DNA of 64,000 nt from NCBI RefSeq assembly GCF_003201595.1, contig NZ_QJJS01000017.1, positions 1 through 64,000 on the forward strand, given 5' to 3'. The position numbers and the translations under genes are program-made. Below the pieces are notes generated by a model. That model was given only the letters and a program-made list of their open reading frames with translations. It made no database searches and was not told the origin of the DNA. Source of the DNA: Sphaerotilus hippei. GTDB lineage: Bacteria; Pseudomonadota; Gammaproteobacteria; Burkholderiales; Burkholderiaceae_C. Numbering within the stretch: the stretch's first letter is position 1; every line of letters starts with the position of its first letter. This document shows, piece by piece, positions 7,149 to 16,458 of the stretch.

Positions 7149-8456
7149 TCAGTGCAGCAGCGGCAGGCGGGCCACTCGCTGCTCGATGTCCGCCAGCACC
7201 TGGTTGTAGCCAGGCTCGCCCACGCCGCCGTACTGGCGACGGAAGTCGGCCTCGGTCAGGAAGCTGGGCAGGCCGTCGATGTCGGGCATGAAGTCGGACT
7301 CCTGCAGGGCCTCGGCCATGCGGGCCTGGAACCCGAGCGCATCGTGCACCGCCCGCTGCCCGATCCGGGTGCCCGCCCGATCGGCGGCCAGGTCGTCGAA
7401 GCTGAAGCCGCTGCCTTCACGGGTGTCGCCGACCTCCTTGTAGACGCCGATCGCGTCGGCCAGGCGCCCGCCCCCTTCGGCGGCCAGCACGGCCGAGACC
7501 AGGAAATGCAGCGGGTGATCGTCGCGGCCCCGCAGCTGGACCAGCCTCAGGCTGGGCTGGGACCAGCCGCGTGCGGCGGGCACGATGCGCGCCAGGGGCT
7601 GGCGTGCGGTGTAGAGCGCCAGCGTGATCAGCGCCGCGCGGTTCTCGTGGGCGGCAAACACCGACACCGCCGTCGGGTCCGGTCGATCCGCCCCCTGCGC
7701 AAAGGCGACCGTGCGCTGACGCGCCAGATCGGTGAGCGCGGGCAGCAGCGCGGCCATCATGACGTCGTGCCCCTCCGGCAGGGCCGCGGACGGTGCGACG
7801 AGCTGCACCAGCCGATCGTTGTAGAGCTTCAGCCGCGCCTGCAGCTCGGCCGGCACCACCGCCGTCTTCACCAGATCGACGAACTCGGGCTTCCAGAGGT
7901 AGGAGATCACCAGCCCCTCGTCGGTCAGCGCCACCCGCTGGACCATCGCCACGCCCATGCGCAGCTCCTCGTCGACCTGATAGTGGCGGGCCACCTGATG
8001 CAGCACGATGCCGGCCAGCCAGGCCGGCACGGGCAGGCGGCCGAGCCAGAGGGAATCCAGTTCGGGCAGCCCCTGGTCGGACTGCAGCAGCCGGGCCTGC
8101 ACATTGAGCCAGTGGCTGCCCAGCGGACTGCGGGGCACGTGCACGCTGGCGTACACGTCGGCCACTCCGGTCGCCAGGTCGACACGGGCCGAGCCGTGCA
8201 GCAGACGCTGGCTGACGTCGTTGAGCAGCACGTCGAGGTCGCGCGGCGACGCGGCGAAGTTGCGCACCGTGCCCGGAGGGGCGCGGCGAGGATCGGCATC
8301 CCGGAGCATGGAGCGCGCGCGCGCGATGTCAGCCGGCGTCAGCTCGGAGCCCCGCAGCACGCGGGGCTGCTGCTCGAAACAGAGCCAGACGGCCAGCAGC
8401 AGCATCAGGATCAGGCCAAGCAGAGGCAGGAGGACAAACTTGGTCAGGGTTTTCAT
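7149..8456 (-). CDS. conserved exported or membrane-anchored protein of unknown function
   Basis: I do not recognise a family. The roughly 435-residue protein starts with a short basic stretch and one hydrophobic segment (FVLLPLLGLILMLLLAVWLC, residues about 7-26), which suggests a signal anchor with the bulk in the periplasm. The remainder is alpha/beta with no cysteine cluster or obvious catalytic motif. Two segments stand out: a charged SFDDLAADRAGTRIGQRAVH near the C-terminus and a final GGVGEPGYNQVLADIEQRV. The start is put at ATG 8456 because AGGA lies seven bases upstream; a GTG two codons earlier is possible. It precedes the phosphoesterase by 58 bases on the same strand and may be cotranscribed with it. 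Confidence 0.7.
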   Translation of the reverse strand: MKTLTKFVLLPLLGLILMLLLAVWLCFEQQPRVLRGSELTPADIARARSMLRDADPRRAPPGTVRNFAASPRDLDVLLNDVSQRLLHGSARVDLATGVADVYASVHVPRSPLGSHWLNVQARLLQSDQGLPELDSLWLGRLPVPAWLAGIVLHQVARHYQVDEELRMGVAMVQRVALTDEGLVISYLWKPEFVDLVKTAVVPAELQARLKLYNDRLVQLVAPSAALPEGHDVMMAALLPALTDLARQRTVAFAQGADRPDPTAVSVFAAHENRAALITLALYTARQPLARIVPAARGWSQPSLRLVQLRGRDDHPLHFLVSAVLAAEGGGRLADAIGVYKEVGDTREGSGFSFDDLAADRAGTRIGQRAVHDALGFQARMAEALQESDFMPDIDGLPSFLTEADFRRQYGGVGEPGYNQVLADIEQRVARLPLLH

Positions 8457-8530
8457 GTCCACATCCTATCGACAGGCCGAGGAAAACCCTGAAGGGTCGA
8501 CAATCAAAACCTTTCATCACCCGGTTCCCG

Positions 8531-9706
8531 ATGAACGACATCACGAGGGTCCAATGGACCGACGCCGCCGGTCAGGCGCACAGCGCCCGCTGGGTGTGCG
8601 ACAGCGATCGCCCGCCGCCGCGGCGCATCGTGCCGGCCGACGACCGCATGCCCGCCGACACGGCCTACCGGCTGGCCTGCGAAGGCACCGGCCTGCTCTG
8701 GCAGGGCGACTACCCGAATGCACGGCTGATGCTGCAGGCACTGACGCGTCGGCTCGACCGGGGCCCACGCCGCACGCACGCCGGCCGGCAGGCCGCGACG
8801 GCCCCGGCGATGCATCCGATGACGGCCGCCTTCCACCAGCAGCGCCAGGCCCAGGCCCAGCGTGCCCGGGTGCTCGGCATGCTGCTGCTGCCGGTCGACT
8901 GCGGTGATGTGCTGCCCCTGCGCCGGGCGCCCGCCATCGAGGTGGCCTGCGCGCAGGCCCAGGGCACGGCCACCTCGGCCTACGTGATGCCGCTGCGCCA
9001 CCTGCTGGGACTGATCGGCGCCCATGAGTGGCGCAAGAAGGGGGTCGACGTGCCGGCCACCGGAGGGCGCATCCATGCGCATTACGGCGTCTTCTCGCCG
9101 GTGCGGGGTGAATATGTGCAACTGGTGGCGCAGGCTCCCCTGCCCGCCGCCTGCCAGCGGCCGGAAGGCGTGGCCTTCGACATCGGCACCGGCACGGGTG
9201 TGCTCGCCGCCGTGCTGGCGGCCCGTGGCGTGCCACGCATCACGGCCACCGACACCGAGACGCGCGCCCTGGGCTGCGCGCTCGAGAACCTGCAACGACT
9301 GGGCTGTTCCGATCGGGTGGAGCTGCTGCAGACCAGCCTGTTCCCGGCCGGCCGGCAGGCCGACCTGATCGTCTGCAATCCGCCCTGGTTGCCCGGCCAT
9401 CCCAGTTCATCGCTGGAACACGCGATCTACGACCCGGACAGCCGCATGCTCAGGGGTTATCTGGACGGGCTGGCGGCGCACCTGAGGCCGCAGGGCGAAG
9501 GCTGGCTGATCCTGTCGGACCTGGCCGAACACCTGCACCTGCGCGACCGGGCCACGCTGCTCGCGTGGATCGAGCAGGCCGGGCTGAAGGTGATCGACCG
9601 CCTGGACGTGCGCCCCATGCACAAGCGGGCGAGTGACGCCGAGGACCTGCTGCACGCCGCCCGCTCGGCCGAAGTGACCTCGCTCTGGCGACTTGGCCGG
9701 CGGTGA
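8531..9706 (+). CDS. class I SAM-dependent methyltransferase (N5-glutamine/HemK-like catalytic fold)
   Basis: The C-terminal half is a Rossmann methyltransferase: motif I is FDIGTGTGVLAAVLA, the acidic residue after strand 2 is in TATDTETRA, and motif IV is CNPPWLPG. NPP[YW] marks enzymes that methylate amide or amino nitrogens, such as PrmC, PrmB and RlmG. The N-terminal 150 residues (for example YRLACEGTGLLWQGDYPNAR) resemble a substrate-recognition domain but not one I can name. The target, protein or rRNA, is therefore open. It stands alone and ends in a bidirectional terminator shared with the convergent tRNA gene. Confidence 0.8.
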   Translation: MNDITRVQWTDAAGQAHSARWVCDSDRPPPRRIVPADDRMPADTAYRLACEGTGLLWQGDYPNARLMLQALTRRLDRGPRRTHAGRQAATAPAMHPMTAAFHQQRQAQAQRARVLGMLLLPVDCGDVLPLRRAPAIEVACAQAQGTATSAYVMPLRHLLGLIGAHEWRKKGVDVPATGGRIHAHYGVFSPVRGEYVQLVAQAPLPAACQRPEGVAFDIGTGTGVLAAVLAARGVPRITATDTETRALGCALENLQRLGCSDRVELLQTSLFPAGRQADLIVCNPPWLPGHPSSSLEHAIYDPDSRMLRGYLDGLAAHLRPQGEGWLILSDLAEHLHLRDRATLLAWIEQAGLKVIDRLDVRPMHKRASDAEDLLHAARSAEVTSLWRLGRR

Positions 9707-9717
9707 AGTCCGGAAAC

Positions 9718-9747
9718 AGAAAAGCCAGCTGCGAGGCTGGCTTTTCT
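9718..9747. terminator. bidirectional terminator between methyltransferase and tRNA-fMet
   Basis: The inverted repeat AGAAAAGCCAGC/GCTGGCTTTTCT (12-bp arms, 6-base loop) has A-runs and T-runs on both sides. It lies 12 bases after the methyltransferase stop and 28 bases after the 3' end of the first tRNA on the other strand, so it can end both transcripts. Confidence 0.9.
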
Positions 9748-9774
9748 GACGAAAACCGAGGTTTCCGTTGAATT

Positions 9775-9851
<77 letters not shown>

Positions 9852-9863
9852 ACTGAAGATCGA

Positions 9864-9869
9864 ATTATA
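9864..9869 (-). promoter_or_regulatory. -10 box of tRNA-fMet copy 1
   Basis: A perfect TATAAT lies 12 bases before the tRNA 5' end, placing the transcript start a few bases ahead of the mature tRNA. No good -35 hexamer is visible at 16-18 bases spacing, so this copy may be the weaker one. Confidence 0.65.
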
Positions 9870-9942
9870 TACCGGAAAATCGTTTCGCTGCTGAATATCG
9901 TTCAGATCGAACATTCAGCACCACGAAGCCGATGCCGTTCAA

Positions 9943-9976
9943 ACAAAAAAGCCAGCGCACGACACGCTGGCTTTCT
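9943..9976 (-). terminator. terminator of tRNA-fMet copy 2
   Basis: On the minus strand AGAAAGCCAGCG, a short loop and CGCTGGCTTTTTTG form a GC stem with a T-run about 26 bases after the second tRNA. It lies between the two tRNA genes, so copy 2 is not read through into copy 1. Its core GCCAGC arm matches the terminator after copy 1, consistent with a duplicated gene-plus-terminator unit. Confidence 0.9.
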
Positions 9977-10001
9977 GGCAGAAAGAACTTCTGCTGAATT
10001 C

Positions 10002-10078
<77 letters not shown>

Positions 10079-10090
10079 ACTGGAATATCA

Positions 10091-10120
10091 ATTATATGCC
10101 GAACTTCGTGCCGCTTGCAA
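10091..10120 (-). promoter_or_regulatory. promoter of tRNA-fMet copy 2
   Basis: TTGCAA (10115-10120) and TATAAT (10091-10096) are separated by 18 bases and lie 12 bases before the tRNA 5' end. This is a near-consensus sigma-70 promoter and clearly better than that of copy 1. Confidence 0.8.
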
Positions 10121-10183
10121 GTGTTTCCGGTGATCTTGTGTTCACCTTCCGGCACCTGCCACGCGGCAGAAGCCCTGCAGACC

Positions 10184-10588
10184 TCACTCGGCCTTGGCGT
10201 CGCCTTCGACCACGGCGACTTCGCCGGCTTCCGGACGGTCCACCAGCTCGACGTAGGCCATCGGCGCGTTGTCGCCAACACGGAAGCCCATCTTCAGGAT
10301 GCGGGTGTAACCACCCGGACGAGCGGCGTAGCGCTTGCCCAGCACGTCGAACAGCTTGACGACGTTGTCACGGCTGCGCAGACGGTCGAAGGCCAGGCGC
10401 TTGTTCGCCAGGGTCGGGGTCTTGCCCAGGGTGATCAGGGGCTCGACGACGCGACGCAGTTCCTTGGCCTTGGGGACCGTGGTCTTGATGGCTTCGTGCT
10501 CGATGAGCGAGTTGGCCATGTTGCGCAGCATCGCCAGGCGATGGGAAGAGGTGCGGTTCAGTTTCCGCAGACCGTTACGGTGACGCAT
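10184..10588 (-). CDS. rplQ: 50S ribosomal protein L17
   Basis: The 134-residue protein begins [20 protein letters not shown], the L17 signature, and has the usual [13 protein letters not shown] and [20 protein letters not shown] segments. L17 lines the peptide exit tunnel rim. An upstream in-frame ATG would add 18 non-homologous residues; ATG 10588 follows AAGGAAAGCACC and is the true start. It is the last gene of the alpha operon, 87 bases after rpoA. I see no canonical T-run terminator in the 105 bases before the tRNA promoter. Confidence 0.98.
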   Translation of the reverse strand: MRHRNGLRKLNRTSSHRLAMLRNMANSLIEHEAIKTTVPKAKELRRVVEPLITLGKTPTLANKRLAFDRLRSRDNVVKLFDVLGKRYAARPGGYTRILKMGFRVGDNAPMAYVELVDRPEAGEVAVVEGDAKAE

Positions 10589-10675
10589 GGTGCTTTCCTT
10601 GCTTTGTATACCGGCGGCCGGATCAGGTACCGCCGGGTGCACCGGGCCCGAGGGCCCGTATCGTTCAGCGCTGGA

Positions 10676-11662
10676 TCAGCGCTTGTCCAGACCTTGGGGC
10701 GGCCAGTTTTCCAGGCGGGCACCCAGGGTGAGACCGCGGGAAGCCAGGACTTCCTTGATCTCGTTGAGCGACTTGCGACCCAGGTTCGGGGTCTTCAGCA
10801 GCTCGGTCTCGGTGCGCTGGATTAGGTCGCCGATGTAATAGATGTTCTCGGCCTTCAGGCAGTTGGCCGAACGCACCGTCAGCTCCAGCTCGTCCACCGG
10901 ACGCAGCAGGATCGGATCGAAGTGCTGGGCACGCGGGGCCGGCTGGTCGAAGGCGATCAGATCGCTGCCTTCCAGCTGGGCGAACACGGCCAGTTGCTCG
11001 ACCAGGATCTTGGCCGAGGCACGGATCGCTTCCTCCGGCGAGATCGCGCCGTTGGTCTCGATTTCCATGACCAGCTTGTCCAGGTCGGTGCGCTGCTCGA
11101 CGCGGGCGCTCTCGACGGTGTAGCTGACGCGACGGACCGGGGAGAACGAGGCGTCCAGCACGATGCGCCCGATCGACTTCGTCGGCTCGTCGGCGTAACG
11201 GCGCAGGCTGCCCGGCACGTAGCCACGGCCCTTCTCGACCTTGATCTGCATGTCGAGCTTGCCACCCTGAGCCAGATGGGAAATCACGTGCTCGGGGTTG
11301 ATGATCTCGACGTCATGCGGCGTCTGGATGTCGGCGGCCGTGACCGGGCCTTCGCCATCCTTGCGCAGCACCAGCGTGACTTCGTCGCGGTTGTGCAGAC
11401 GGAACACGACGCCCTTGAGGTTCAGCATGATGTGAACCACGTCTTCCTGGACACCGTCGACCGTCGAGTACTCATGCAGAACACCCGCGATCGTCACTTC
11501 GGTCGGCGCGTAGCCGACCATCGAGGACAGCAGCACACGACGCAGGGCGTTGCCCAGCGTGTGACCGTAGCCGCGCTCGAAAGGCTCGAGGGTGACCTTG
11601 GCGCGATGACCGCCCAGGGGCTCGACATTGATCGCTTTGGGCTTCAGCAAATTCGTTTGCAT
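10676..11662 (-). CDS. rpoA: RNA polymerase alpha subunit
   Basis: The 328-residue alpha subunit has the N-terminal dimerisation domain ([20 protein letters not shown], about residues 28-47) and a C-terminal domain near residues 250-320 ([20 protein letters not shown], then [15 protein letters not shown]) that contacts UP elements and activators. The length is standard. It lies between rpsD and rplQ as in other proteobacteria. The 136-base gap from rpsD ends in AGGAACTTTCA just before the ATG. Confidence 0.99.
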   Translation of the reverse strand: MQTNLLKPKAINVEPLGGHRAKVTLEPFERGYGHTLGNALRRVLLSSMVGYAPTEVTIAGVLHEYSTVDGVQEDVVHIMLNLKGVVFRLHNRDEVTLVLRKDGEGPVTAADIQTPHDVEIINPEHVISHLAQGGKLDMQIKVEKGRGYVPGSLRRYADEPTKSIGRIVLDASFSPVRRVSYTVESARVEQRTDLDKLVMEIETNGAISPEEAIRASAKILVEQLAVFAQLEGSDLIAFDQPAPRAQHFDPILLRPVDELELTVRSANCLKAENIYYIGDLIQRTETELLKTPNLGRKSLNEIKEVLASRGLTLGARLENWPPQGLDKR

Positions 11663-11798
11663 TGAAAGTTCCTGTCAATACCCTCGGCTCGTTACACCGA
11701 TAAGGCTGATGAACCCGCCAGGCCAGCAGCCGGAGCCACATGGCCGGATAGCAGATAAGGCTGGACGCCGGCGAGGACCGCCAACGCCCGCACGAAGA

Positions 11799-12422
11799 TC
11801 AGCGCGAATACAGTTCGACGATCAGCGACTCGTTGATGTCGGCGCCGAATTCATCACGGTCCGGCGCCTTCTTGAAGACACCTTCCATCTTGGCCAGATC
11901 GACGCTCACCCAGGCCGGCAGGCCGATGGAGTCGGCCAGCTTCAGCGCTTCGACGATGCGCAGCTGCTTCTTCGACTTCTCGCGCACCGACACCACGTCA
12001 CCGGCCTTGACCAGGAACGACGGGATGTTCACGCACTGGCCGTTGACGGTGACCGCCTTGTGCGAGACCAGCTGACGCGATTCGGCACGGGTCGAACCGA
12101 AGCCCATGCGATAGACGACGTTGTCCAGACGCGATTCCAGCAGCAGCAGCAGGTTGGCACCGGTGTTGCCACGACGGCGCTCGGCTTCAGCGAAGTAGCG
12201 GCGGAACTGACGCTCCAGCACGCCATACATGCGCTTGACCTTCTGCTTCTCGCGCAGCTGGATGCCGAAGTCGGACGTACGCGAGCCCGAGGTGCGGCCA
12301 TGCTGACCCGGTTTGGTCTCGAACTTCGACTTGTCGCTGATCGAGCGGCGGGCGCTCTTCAGGAACAGGTCGGTGCCTTCGCGGCGGGAAAGTTTGGCCT
12401 TGGGGCCGAGGTAACGTGCCAC
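11799..12422 (-). CDS. rpsD: 30S ribosomal protein S4
   Basis: The 207-residue protein is S4, which nucleates 30S assembly and in many bacteria represses its own operon. It has the N-terminal [18 protein letters not shown], the [17 protein letters not shown] segment and an S4 RNA-binding domain ([14 protein letters not shown]). The start is GTG 12422, preceded by AAGGA seven bases away. The further upstream ATG would add 16 residues not found in S4. It is preceded by a 263-base gap with its own likely promoter. Confidence 0.97.
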   Translation of the reverse strand: MARYLGPKAKLSRREGTDLFLKSARRSISDKSKFETKPGQHGRTSGSRTSDFGIQLREKQKVKRMYGVLERQFRRYFAEAERRRGNTGANLLLLLESRLDNVVYRMGFGSTRAESRQLVSHKAVTVNGQCVNIPSFLVKAGDVVSVREKSKKQLRIVEALKLADSIGLPAWVSVDLAKMEGVFKKAPDRDEFGADINESLIVELYSR

Positions 12423-12633
12423 TGTGGAATCCTTGGTTTTGCTTGACGCAACCCGATCGGGGCTGCGCAAGTCTGCGGCGCATCAAGCGCGGCAGACGGT
12501 GGGCTTACGGGCCGACAGGATGTCGACCTGAAGAATGGAAAGGCCAGCAAGACGCGATCGATGGACCTCGTCTTGATGACCTGTTCCAACGGAGAATCCG
12601 GCGGGCACGACTGTGCTCACCGGAGAACTCGGT

Positions 12634-12660
12634 ATTCTAGCAGAAGAACCTGGCTGCCAA
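12634..12660 (-). promoter_or_regulatory. internal promoter upstream of rpsD
   Basis: In the unusual rpsK-rpsD gap the minus strand reads TTGGCA, 15 bases, then TAGAAT, preceded by an extended -10 TG (TGCTAGAAT). It would give a leader of about 200 nt before the rpsD GTG. The spacing is short, but the extended -10 compensates. The leader is a candidate S4 autoregulatory target. Confidence 0.55.
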
Positions 12661-12685
12661 CGGCATCCAGGTCCTGTTCAGCGCA

Positions 12686-13090
12686 TCAGATGCGACGACG
12701 CTTCTGCGGACGGCAGCCGTTGTGCGGGACCGGCGTCACGTCGGAGATCGACGCGATGCGGATGCCCAGCGAGGCGAGTGCACGAACCGAAGACTCGCGA
12801 CCCGGGCCCGGGCCCTTGATCTTGACGTCGAGGTTCTTGATGCCCTGTTCCTGCGCAGCACGACCAGCCACTTCGGCGGCGACCTGGGCAGCAAAAGGCG
12901 TCGATTTGCGCGAACCCTTGAAACCCTGGCCACCACTCGAAGCCCAGGACAACGCATTGCCCTGACGATCGGTGATCGTGATGATGGTGTTGTTGAAGGA
13001 TGCGTGCACGTGAGCGACACCGTCCGCAATGTTCTTGCGAACCTTCTTGCTGACGCGACGCGCGGCGTTGTTGACTGGTGCTTTTGCCAT
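12686..13090 (-). CDS. rpsK: 30S ribosomal protein S11
   Basis: The 134-residue S11 has the conserved [20 protein letters not shown] and the C-terminal [16 protein letters not shown]. It sits in the 30S platform beside the mRNA exit. The gene lies 25 bases after rpsM in the normal alpha-operon order. The gap after its stop is 263 bases, long for this operon. Confidence 0.99.
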   Translation of the reverse strand: MAKAPVNNAARRVSKKVRKNIADGVAHVHASFNNTIITITDRQGNALSWASSGGQGFKGSRKSTPFAAQVAAEVAGRAAQEQGIKNLDVKIKGPGPGRESSVRALASLGIRIASISDVTPVPHNGCRPQKRRRI

Positions 13091-13115
13091 AAATGACTCT
13101 CTTCAGCCCGAGGGC

Positions 13116-13481
13116 TTACTTCTTCAGCGCGGCAGCGCCCTTCTTCGGACCCTTGCGGGTGCGGGAATTGGTGCGGGTACGCTGACCACGCACCGGCAGG
13201 CCGCGACGATGACGGAAACCACGGTAGCAACCCAGATCCATCAGACGCTTGATGTTGATCGAGATTTCGCGACGCAGGTCGCCCTCGATCGTCAGGCGGC
13301 CGACTTCGTCACGGATCTTTTCCAGATCGGCGTCGCTCAGGTCCTTGACCTTCTTGTCATACGAAATACCGCAGTTCTCGCAGATCTTCTGCGCGGTCGT
13401 ACGGCCGATGCCGTAGATCGCAGTCAGGCCGATCTCGGCGTGCTTGTGCGGCGGAATGTTGATACCAGCAATACGTGCCAT
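13116..13481 (-). CDS. rpsM: 30S ribosomal protein S13
   Basis: The 121-residue S13 begins [20 protein letters not shown] and ends with the basic tail [20 protein letters not shown]. It contacts the P-site tRNA and the 50S subunit across bridge B1. It follows rpmJ by 37 bases and precedes rpsK by 25 bases in the conserved order. Confidence 0.99.
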   Translation of the reverse strand: MARIAGINIPPHKHAEIGLTAIYGIGRTTAQKICENCGISYDKKVKDLSDADLEKIRDEVGRLTIEGDLRREISINIKRLMDLGCYRGFRHRRGLPVRGQRTRTNSRTRKGPKKGAAALKK

Positions 13482-13518
13482 GTGCGTCCTCTATACGGTT
13501 GCAGCGGTGCCCAGGGGC

Positions 13519-13632
13519 TCAGCCCTGACGCTGCTTGTGGCGCGGGTCGGTGCAAATGACACGAACCACACCCTTGCGACGGATGATCTTGCAGTTGCGG
13601 CAGATCTTCTTGACGGATGCGGAGACTTTCAT
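13519..13632 (-). CDS. rpmJ: 50S ribosomal protein L36
   Basis: This 37-codon gene is easily overlooked because of its size. It encodes [20 protein letters not shown] and then [17 protein letters not shown]. The CxxC...C...H pattern is the zinc-binding form of L36 (C+ type). The ATG follows AAGGAGAAGACC, a strong Shine-Dalgarno. It sits directly before rpsM. The gene that should precede it, infA, is reduced to a 3' remnant. Confidence 0.97.
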   Translation of the reverse strand: MKVSASVKKICRNCKIIRRKGVVRVICTDPRHKQRQG

Positions 13633-13685
13633 GGTCTTCTCCTTGATCGGCTTGCGCTCGTCTTCCGGGACTCGGATTCAATCGC

Positions 13686-13715
13686 TCACTTCGCCCGGAA
13701 AACGATGCGAGCACG
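13686..13715 (-). pseudogene. infA: remnant of infA (translation initiation factor IF-1), last nine codons only
   Basis: On the minus strand between secY and rpmJ the frame reads RARIVFRAK followed by TGA. As I recall, this is the C-terminus of betaproteobacterial IF-1 (usually ...DLSRARIVFRAK), in its expected place 53 bases before rpmJ. Upstream the frame gives MGRSVPGGQKAGQCMPQGLF, unrelated to IF-1, and meets a stop at 13768-13770. The roughly 60 N-terminal codons of IF-1 are missing, and I see no copy elsewhere in the window. A chance match is unlikely given position, frame and stop. Betaproteobacteria often carry a second, divergent infA elsewhere, which could explain tolerance. An assembly deletion is the alternative. 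Confidence 0.7.
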
Positions 13716-13829
13716 GAACAAACCTTGGGGCATGCATTGTCCAGCCTTCTGGCCACCAGGAACGCTGCGCCCCATCAAGGGTTCACATCATTCCGGCACC
13801 GACTGGGCAGCACAGGCCCGTGTTCAGCT

Positions 13830-13846
13830 GACGCGGAGACCGCGTC
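13830..13846 (-). other. GC-rich hairpin downstream of secY
   Basis: A perfect inverted repeat, GACGCGG-N3-CCGCGTC, lies about 40 bases after the secY stop in the enlarged secY-rpmJ gap. There is no T-run, so it is not a standard terminator. It could mark mRNA processing or the edge of the rearrangement that removed infA. Confidence 0.4.
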
Positions 13847-13885
13847 GGGACGGATCCAGAGGACCCGACCCGTATTCTTTGACCG

Positions 13886-15208
13886 TCAACCTGCCTTGAA
13901 GCTGGACTTCTTGAGCAAGGTCTCGTACTGCTGAGACATCACATAAGACTGGACCTGCGCCCAGAAATCCATGGTCACCACGACGATGATCAGCAACGAC
14001 GTTCCACCGAAATAGAACGGCACGTTGTACTTCAGCACCAGAAACTCGGGCAGCAGACACACCAGGGTGATGTAGGCCGCACCCCCCAGCGTGAGCCGGG
14101 CGAGGATCTTGTCGATGTACCTGGCGGTCTGGTCACCCGGACGGATGCCCGGGATGAACGCGCCACTCTTCTTCAGGTTGTCCGCGGTCTCACGGCTGTT
14201 GAAGACCAGCGCCGTGTAGAAGAAGCAGAAGAACACGATCATGGCCGCATACAGCAGCACGTAGATCGGCTGTCCCGGCGACAGCGCCGAGGACACATCC
14301 TTCAGGGAGCGCATCAGCCAGCTGTCGCTCTGCCCCGTCGCGATCCAGCCGACCACCGTGGCGGGCAGCAGGATGATGGACGATGCGAAGATCGGCGGGA
14401 TCACGCCCGACATGTTGATCTTCAGGGGCAGGTGCGACGACTGACCGCCATACACCTTGTTGCCGACCTGGCGCTTGGCATAGTTGACCAGGATCTTGCG
14501 CTGACCCCGTTCGACGAACACCACCACGTACGTCACACCGATCACGATGCCGACGATCAGGATCGCGACGATGATGCTCATCGCACCCGTGCTCACCAGA
14601 TTCAGCAGCCCGGCGATCGCGCTGGGCAGACCCGCAGCGATGCCGGAGAAGATCAGGATCGAGATCCCGTTGCCCAGGCCACGTTCCGTGATCTGCTCAC
14701 CCAGCCACATCAGGAACATCGTCCCGGCGGTCAGGCTGACGATCGTGCTCACGCGGAACAGCACACCCGGGTCGATCACCAGACCAGGCGAGCCTTCCAG
14801 CGCCAGGGCGATGCCCATGGACTGGAACAGCGCGAGACCCAGCGTGCCATAACGCGTGTACTGTGTCGTCTTGCGTCGACCGGCTTCGCCTTCCTTCTTC
14901 AGCTGCTCCAGCGCAGGCACCACGTAGGCCATCAACTGCATGATGATGGACGCCGAGATGTACGGCATGATGCCGAGCGCGAACACGGTGAAGCGCGACA
15001 GCGCCCCGCCGGAGAACATGTTGAAGAGGTTCAGGATCCCGCCCTGCTGACCCTTGAACAACTGGGCCAGCTGATCGGGATTGATGCCCGGAACCGGTAT
15101 GTGAGCACCGATCCGGTACACCACCAGCGCAAGCAGCAAGAACACCAGTCGGCGACGCAGGTCACCGAACTTGCCGCTCTTGGCCAGCTGAGTTGCGTTG
15201 TTTGCCAC
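13886..15208 (-). CDS. secY: preprotein translocase subunit SecY
   Basis: The 440-residue protein is the channel-forming core of the Sec translocon in the inner membrane, with ten membrane segments. Typical features are [20 protein letters not shown] at the N-terminus, [12 protein letters not shown] in TM2, the basic cytosolic loop [20 protein letters not shown] and the C-terminal [18 protein letters not shown]. It lies 42 bases after rplO as in the spc operon. The gap downstream to rpmJ is 253 bases and contains the infA remnant. Confidence 0.99.
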   Translation of the reverse strand: MANNATQLAKSGKFGDLRRRLVFLLLALVVYRIGAHIPVPGINPDQLAQLFKGQQGGILNLFNMFSGGALSRFTVFALGIMPYISASIIMQLMAYVVPALEQLKKEGEAGRRKTTQYTRYGTLGLALFQSMGIALALEGSPGLVIDPGVLFRVSTIVSLTAGTMFLMWLGEQITERGLGNGISILIFSGIAAGLPSAIAGLLNLVSTGAMSIIVAILIVGIVIGVTYVVVFVERGQRKILVNYAKRQVGNKVYGGQSSHLPLKINMSGVIPPIFASSIILLPATVVGWIATGQSDSWLMRSLKDVSSALSPGQPIYVLLYAAMIVFFCFFYTALVFNSRETADNLKKSGAFIPGIRPGDQTARYIDKILARLTLGGAAYITLVCLLPEFLVLKYNVPFYFGGTSLLIIVVVTMDFWAQVQSYVMSQQYETLLKKSSFKAG

Positions 15209-15250
15209 AGGTAACCTGTTCAGCGATGTGGGACGTCAGATCGTCTGCGA

Positions 15251-15685
15251 TCAAGCAGCGATCGAACCACCAGCCGCTTCGATGATTGCCTTCGCACCAG
15301 CGGTTGCGCCGATGCCCTTCAGGACAATCTTCTTGCTCAGTTCGCCCGACTTGATCACCTTCACGACCTTGATCATGTCAGCCACCAGGCCGGCCTGCTT
15401 CAGGACCAGCACGTCGACTTCTTCGACGGCCAGGGCCTGCAGCTGCGACAGGGTGATCTCGGCGTTGAACTTCAGCAGGTGCGACTTGAAACCCCGCTTG
15501 GGCAGGCGACGCTGCAGAGGCATCTGACCGCCTTCGAAGCCCACCTTGTGATAGCCACCAGCACGCGACTTCTGACCCTTGTGACCACGGCCAGCCGTCT
15601 TGCCGAGGCCCGAACCGATGCCGCGGCCGACACGACGCTTCGCGTGCTTGGCACCCGAGCTCGGCTTGATCGTATTGAGTTCCAT
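15251..15685 (-). CDS. rplO: 50S ribosomal protein L15
   Basis: The 144-residue L15 begins [20 protein letters not shown] and has the glycine/basic [20 protein letters not shown] tail that enters 23S rRNA, then [19 protein letters not shown]. It is a late 50S assembly protein. It is 25 bases downstream of rpmD in canonical order. Confidence 0.99.
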   Translation of the reverse strand: MELNTIKPSSGAKHAKRRVGRGIGSGLGKTAGRGHKGQKSRAGGYHKVGFEGGQMPLQRRLPKRGFKSHLLKFNAEITLSQLQALAVEEVDVLVLKQAGLVADMIKVVKVIKSGELSKKIVLKGIGATAGAKAIIEAAGGSIAA

Positions 15686-15710
15686 GACTACTTTCCTCGT
15701 TGCAAGGTGC

Positions 15711-15893
15711 TCAGAGCACCTGCAGCAGATACGAGATCTTGTTGATCATGCCGCGCACAGCGGGGGTGTCTTGCAACACCGACTCGCTGTTGACACGACG
15801 CAGCCCGAGACCACGCACCGTGGCGCGGTGCGAAGCACGCGTGCCGATGGGGCTGCGGACCAGCTTGATCTTGACCGTCTTTTGTTCCGACAT
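15711..15893 (-). CDS. rpmD: 50S ribosomal protein L30
   Basis: The 60-residue L30 reads [20 protein letters not shown], then [17 protein letters not shown], matching the family's length and GLGLRR motif. The frame stays open upstream, but only the ATG at 15893 (or the adjacent ATG at 15896) follows GGGAG at a proper distance, and longer starts would run into rpsE. It sits between rpsE and rplO. Confidence 0.97.
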   Translation of the reverse strand: MSEQKTVKIKLVRSPIGTRASHRATVRGLGLRRVNSESVLQDTPAVRGMINKISYLLQVL

Positions 15894-15909
15894 CATCAGC
15901 TCCCGGCGA

Positions 15910-16428
15910 TCAGTTGAAGATCTCTTCGAGCGACTTGCCACGCTTGGCAGCCACTTGAGAAGCGGTCGTCATGCGCGACAGTGCGTCGAAGGTCGCCCGG
16001 ACCATGTTGTACGGGTTCGACGAGCCGAGGCTCTTGGCGACGATGTCAGTCACGCCCAGAACTTCGAAGACCGCGCGCATCGGGCCGCCGGCGATGATGC
16101 CGGTACCAGCAGGAGCCGGTGCCAGCAGGACCTTGGCAGCGCCGTGTTCGCCGGTCACGTTGTGGGGCACCGTGCCGTTGCGCAGCGGGACCTTGACCAT
16201 GCCGCGGCGAGCGGATTCCATGGCCTTCTGGACGGACACGGGCACTTCACGCGCCTTGCCCTTGCCCATGCCGACCCGGCCGTCACCGTCGCCAACGACG
16301 GTCAGTGCAGCAAACGCCATGATCCGGCCGCCCTTGACCACCTTGGTCACGCGGTTCACCTGGATCATCTTCTCGCGCATGCCGTCGTCGCGACCTTCGT
16401 CAGCGACTTTCGGTTGAAACTTAGCCAT
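15910..16428 (-). CDS. rpsE: 30S ribosomal protein S5
   Basis: The 172-residue S5 has the double-stranded RNA-binding part ([19 protein letters not shown]) and the C-terminal [20 protein letters not shown]. It helps mRNA helicase activity and decoding accuracy at the mRNA entry channel. It lies in canonical position between rplR and rpmD with short gaps. Confidence 0.99.
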   Translation of the reverse strand: MAKFQPKVADEGRDDGMREKMIQVNRVTKVVKGGRIMAFAALTVVGDGDGRVGMGKGKAREVPVSVQKAMESARRGMVKVPLRNGTVPHNVTGEHGAAKVLLAPAPAGTGIIAGGPMRAVFEVLGVTDIVAKSLGSSNPYNMVRATFDALSRMTTASQVAAKRGKSLEEIFN

Positions 16429-16458
16429 TTTGTGTTCCTTCGTCAGCGTACGAGGCGC

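Noticed and set aside
13773-13775. ATG start of a 29-residue ORF ending in the infA remnant
   Set aside because: No ribosome site precedes it and the first 20 residues have no IF-1 similarity, so I treat the segment as a remnant rather than a short gene.
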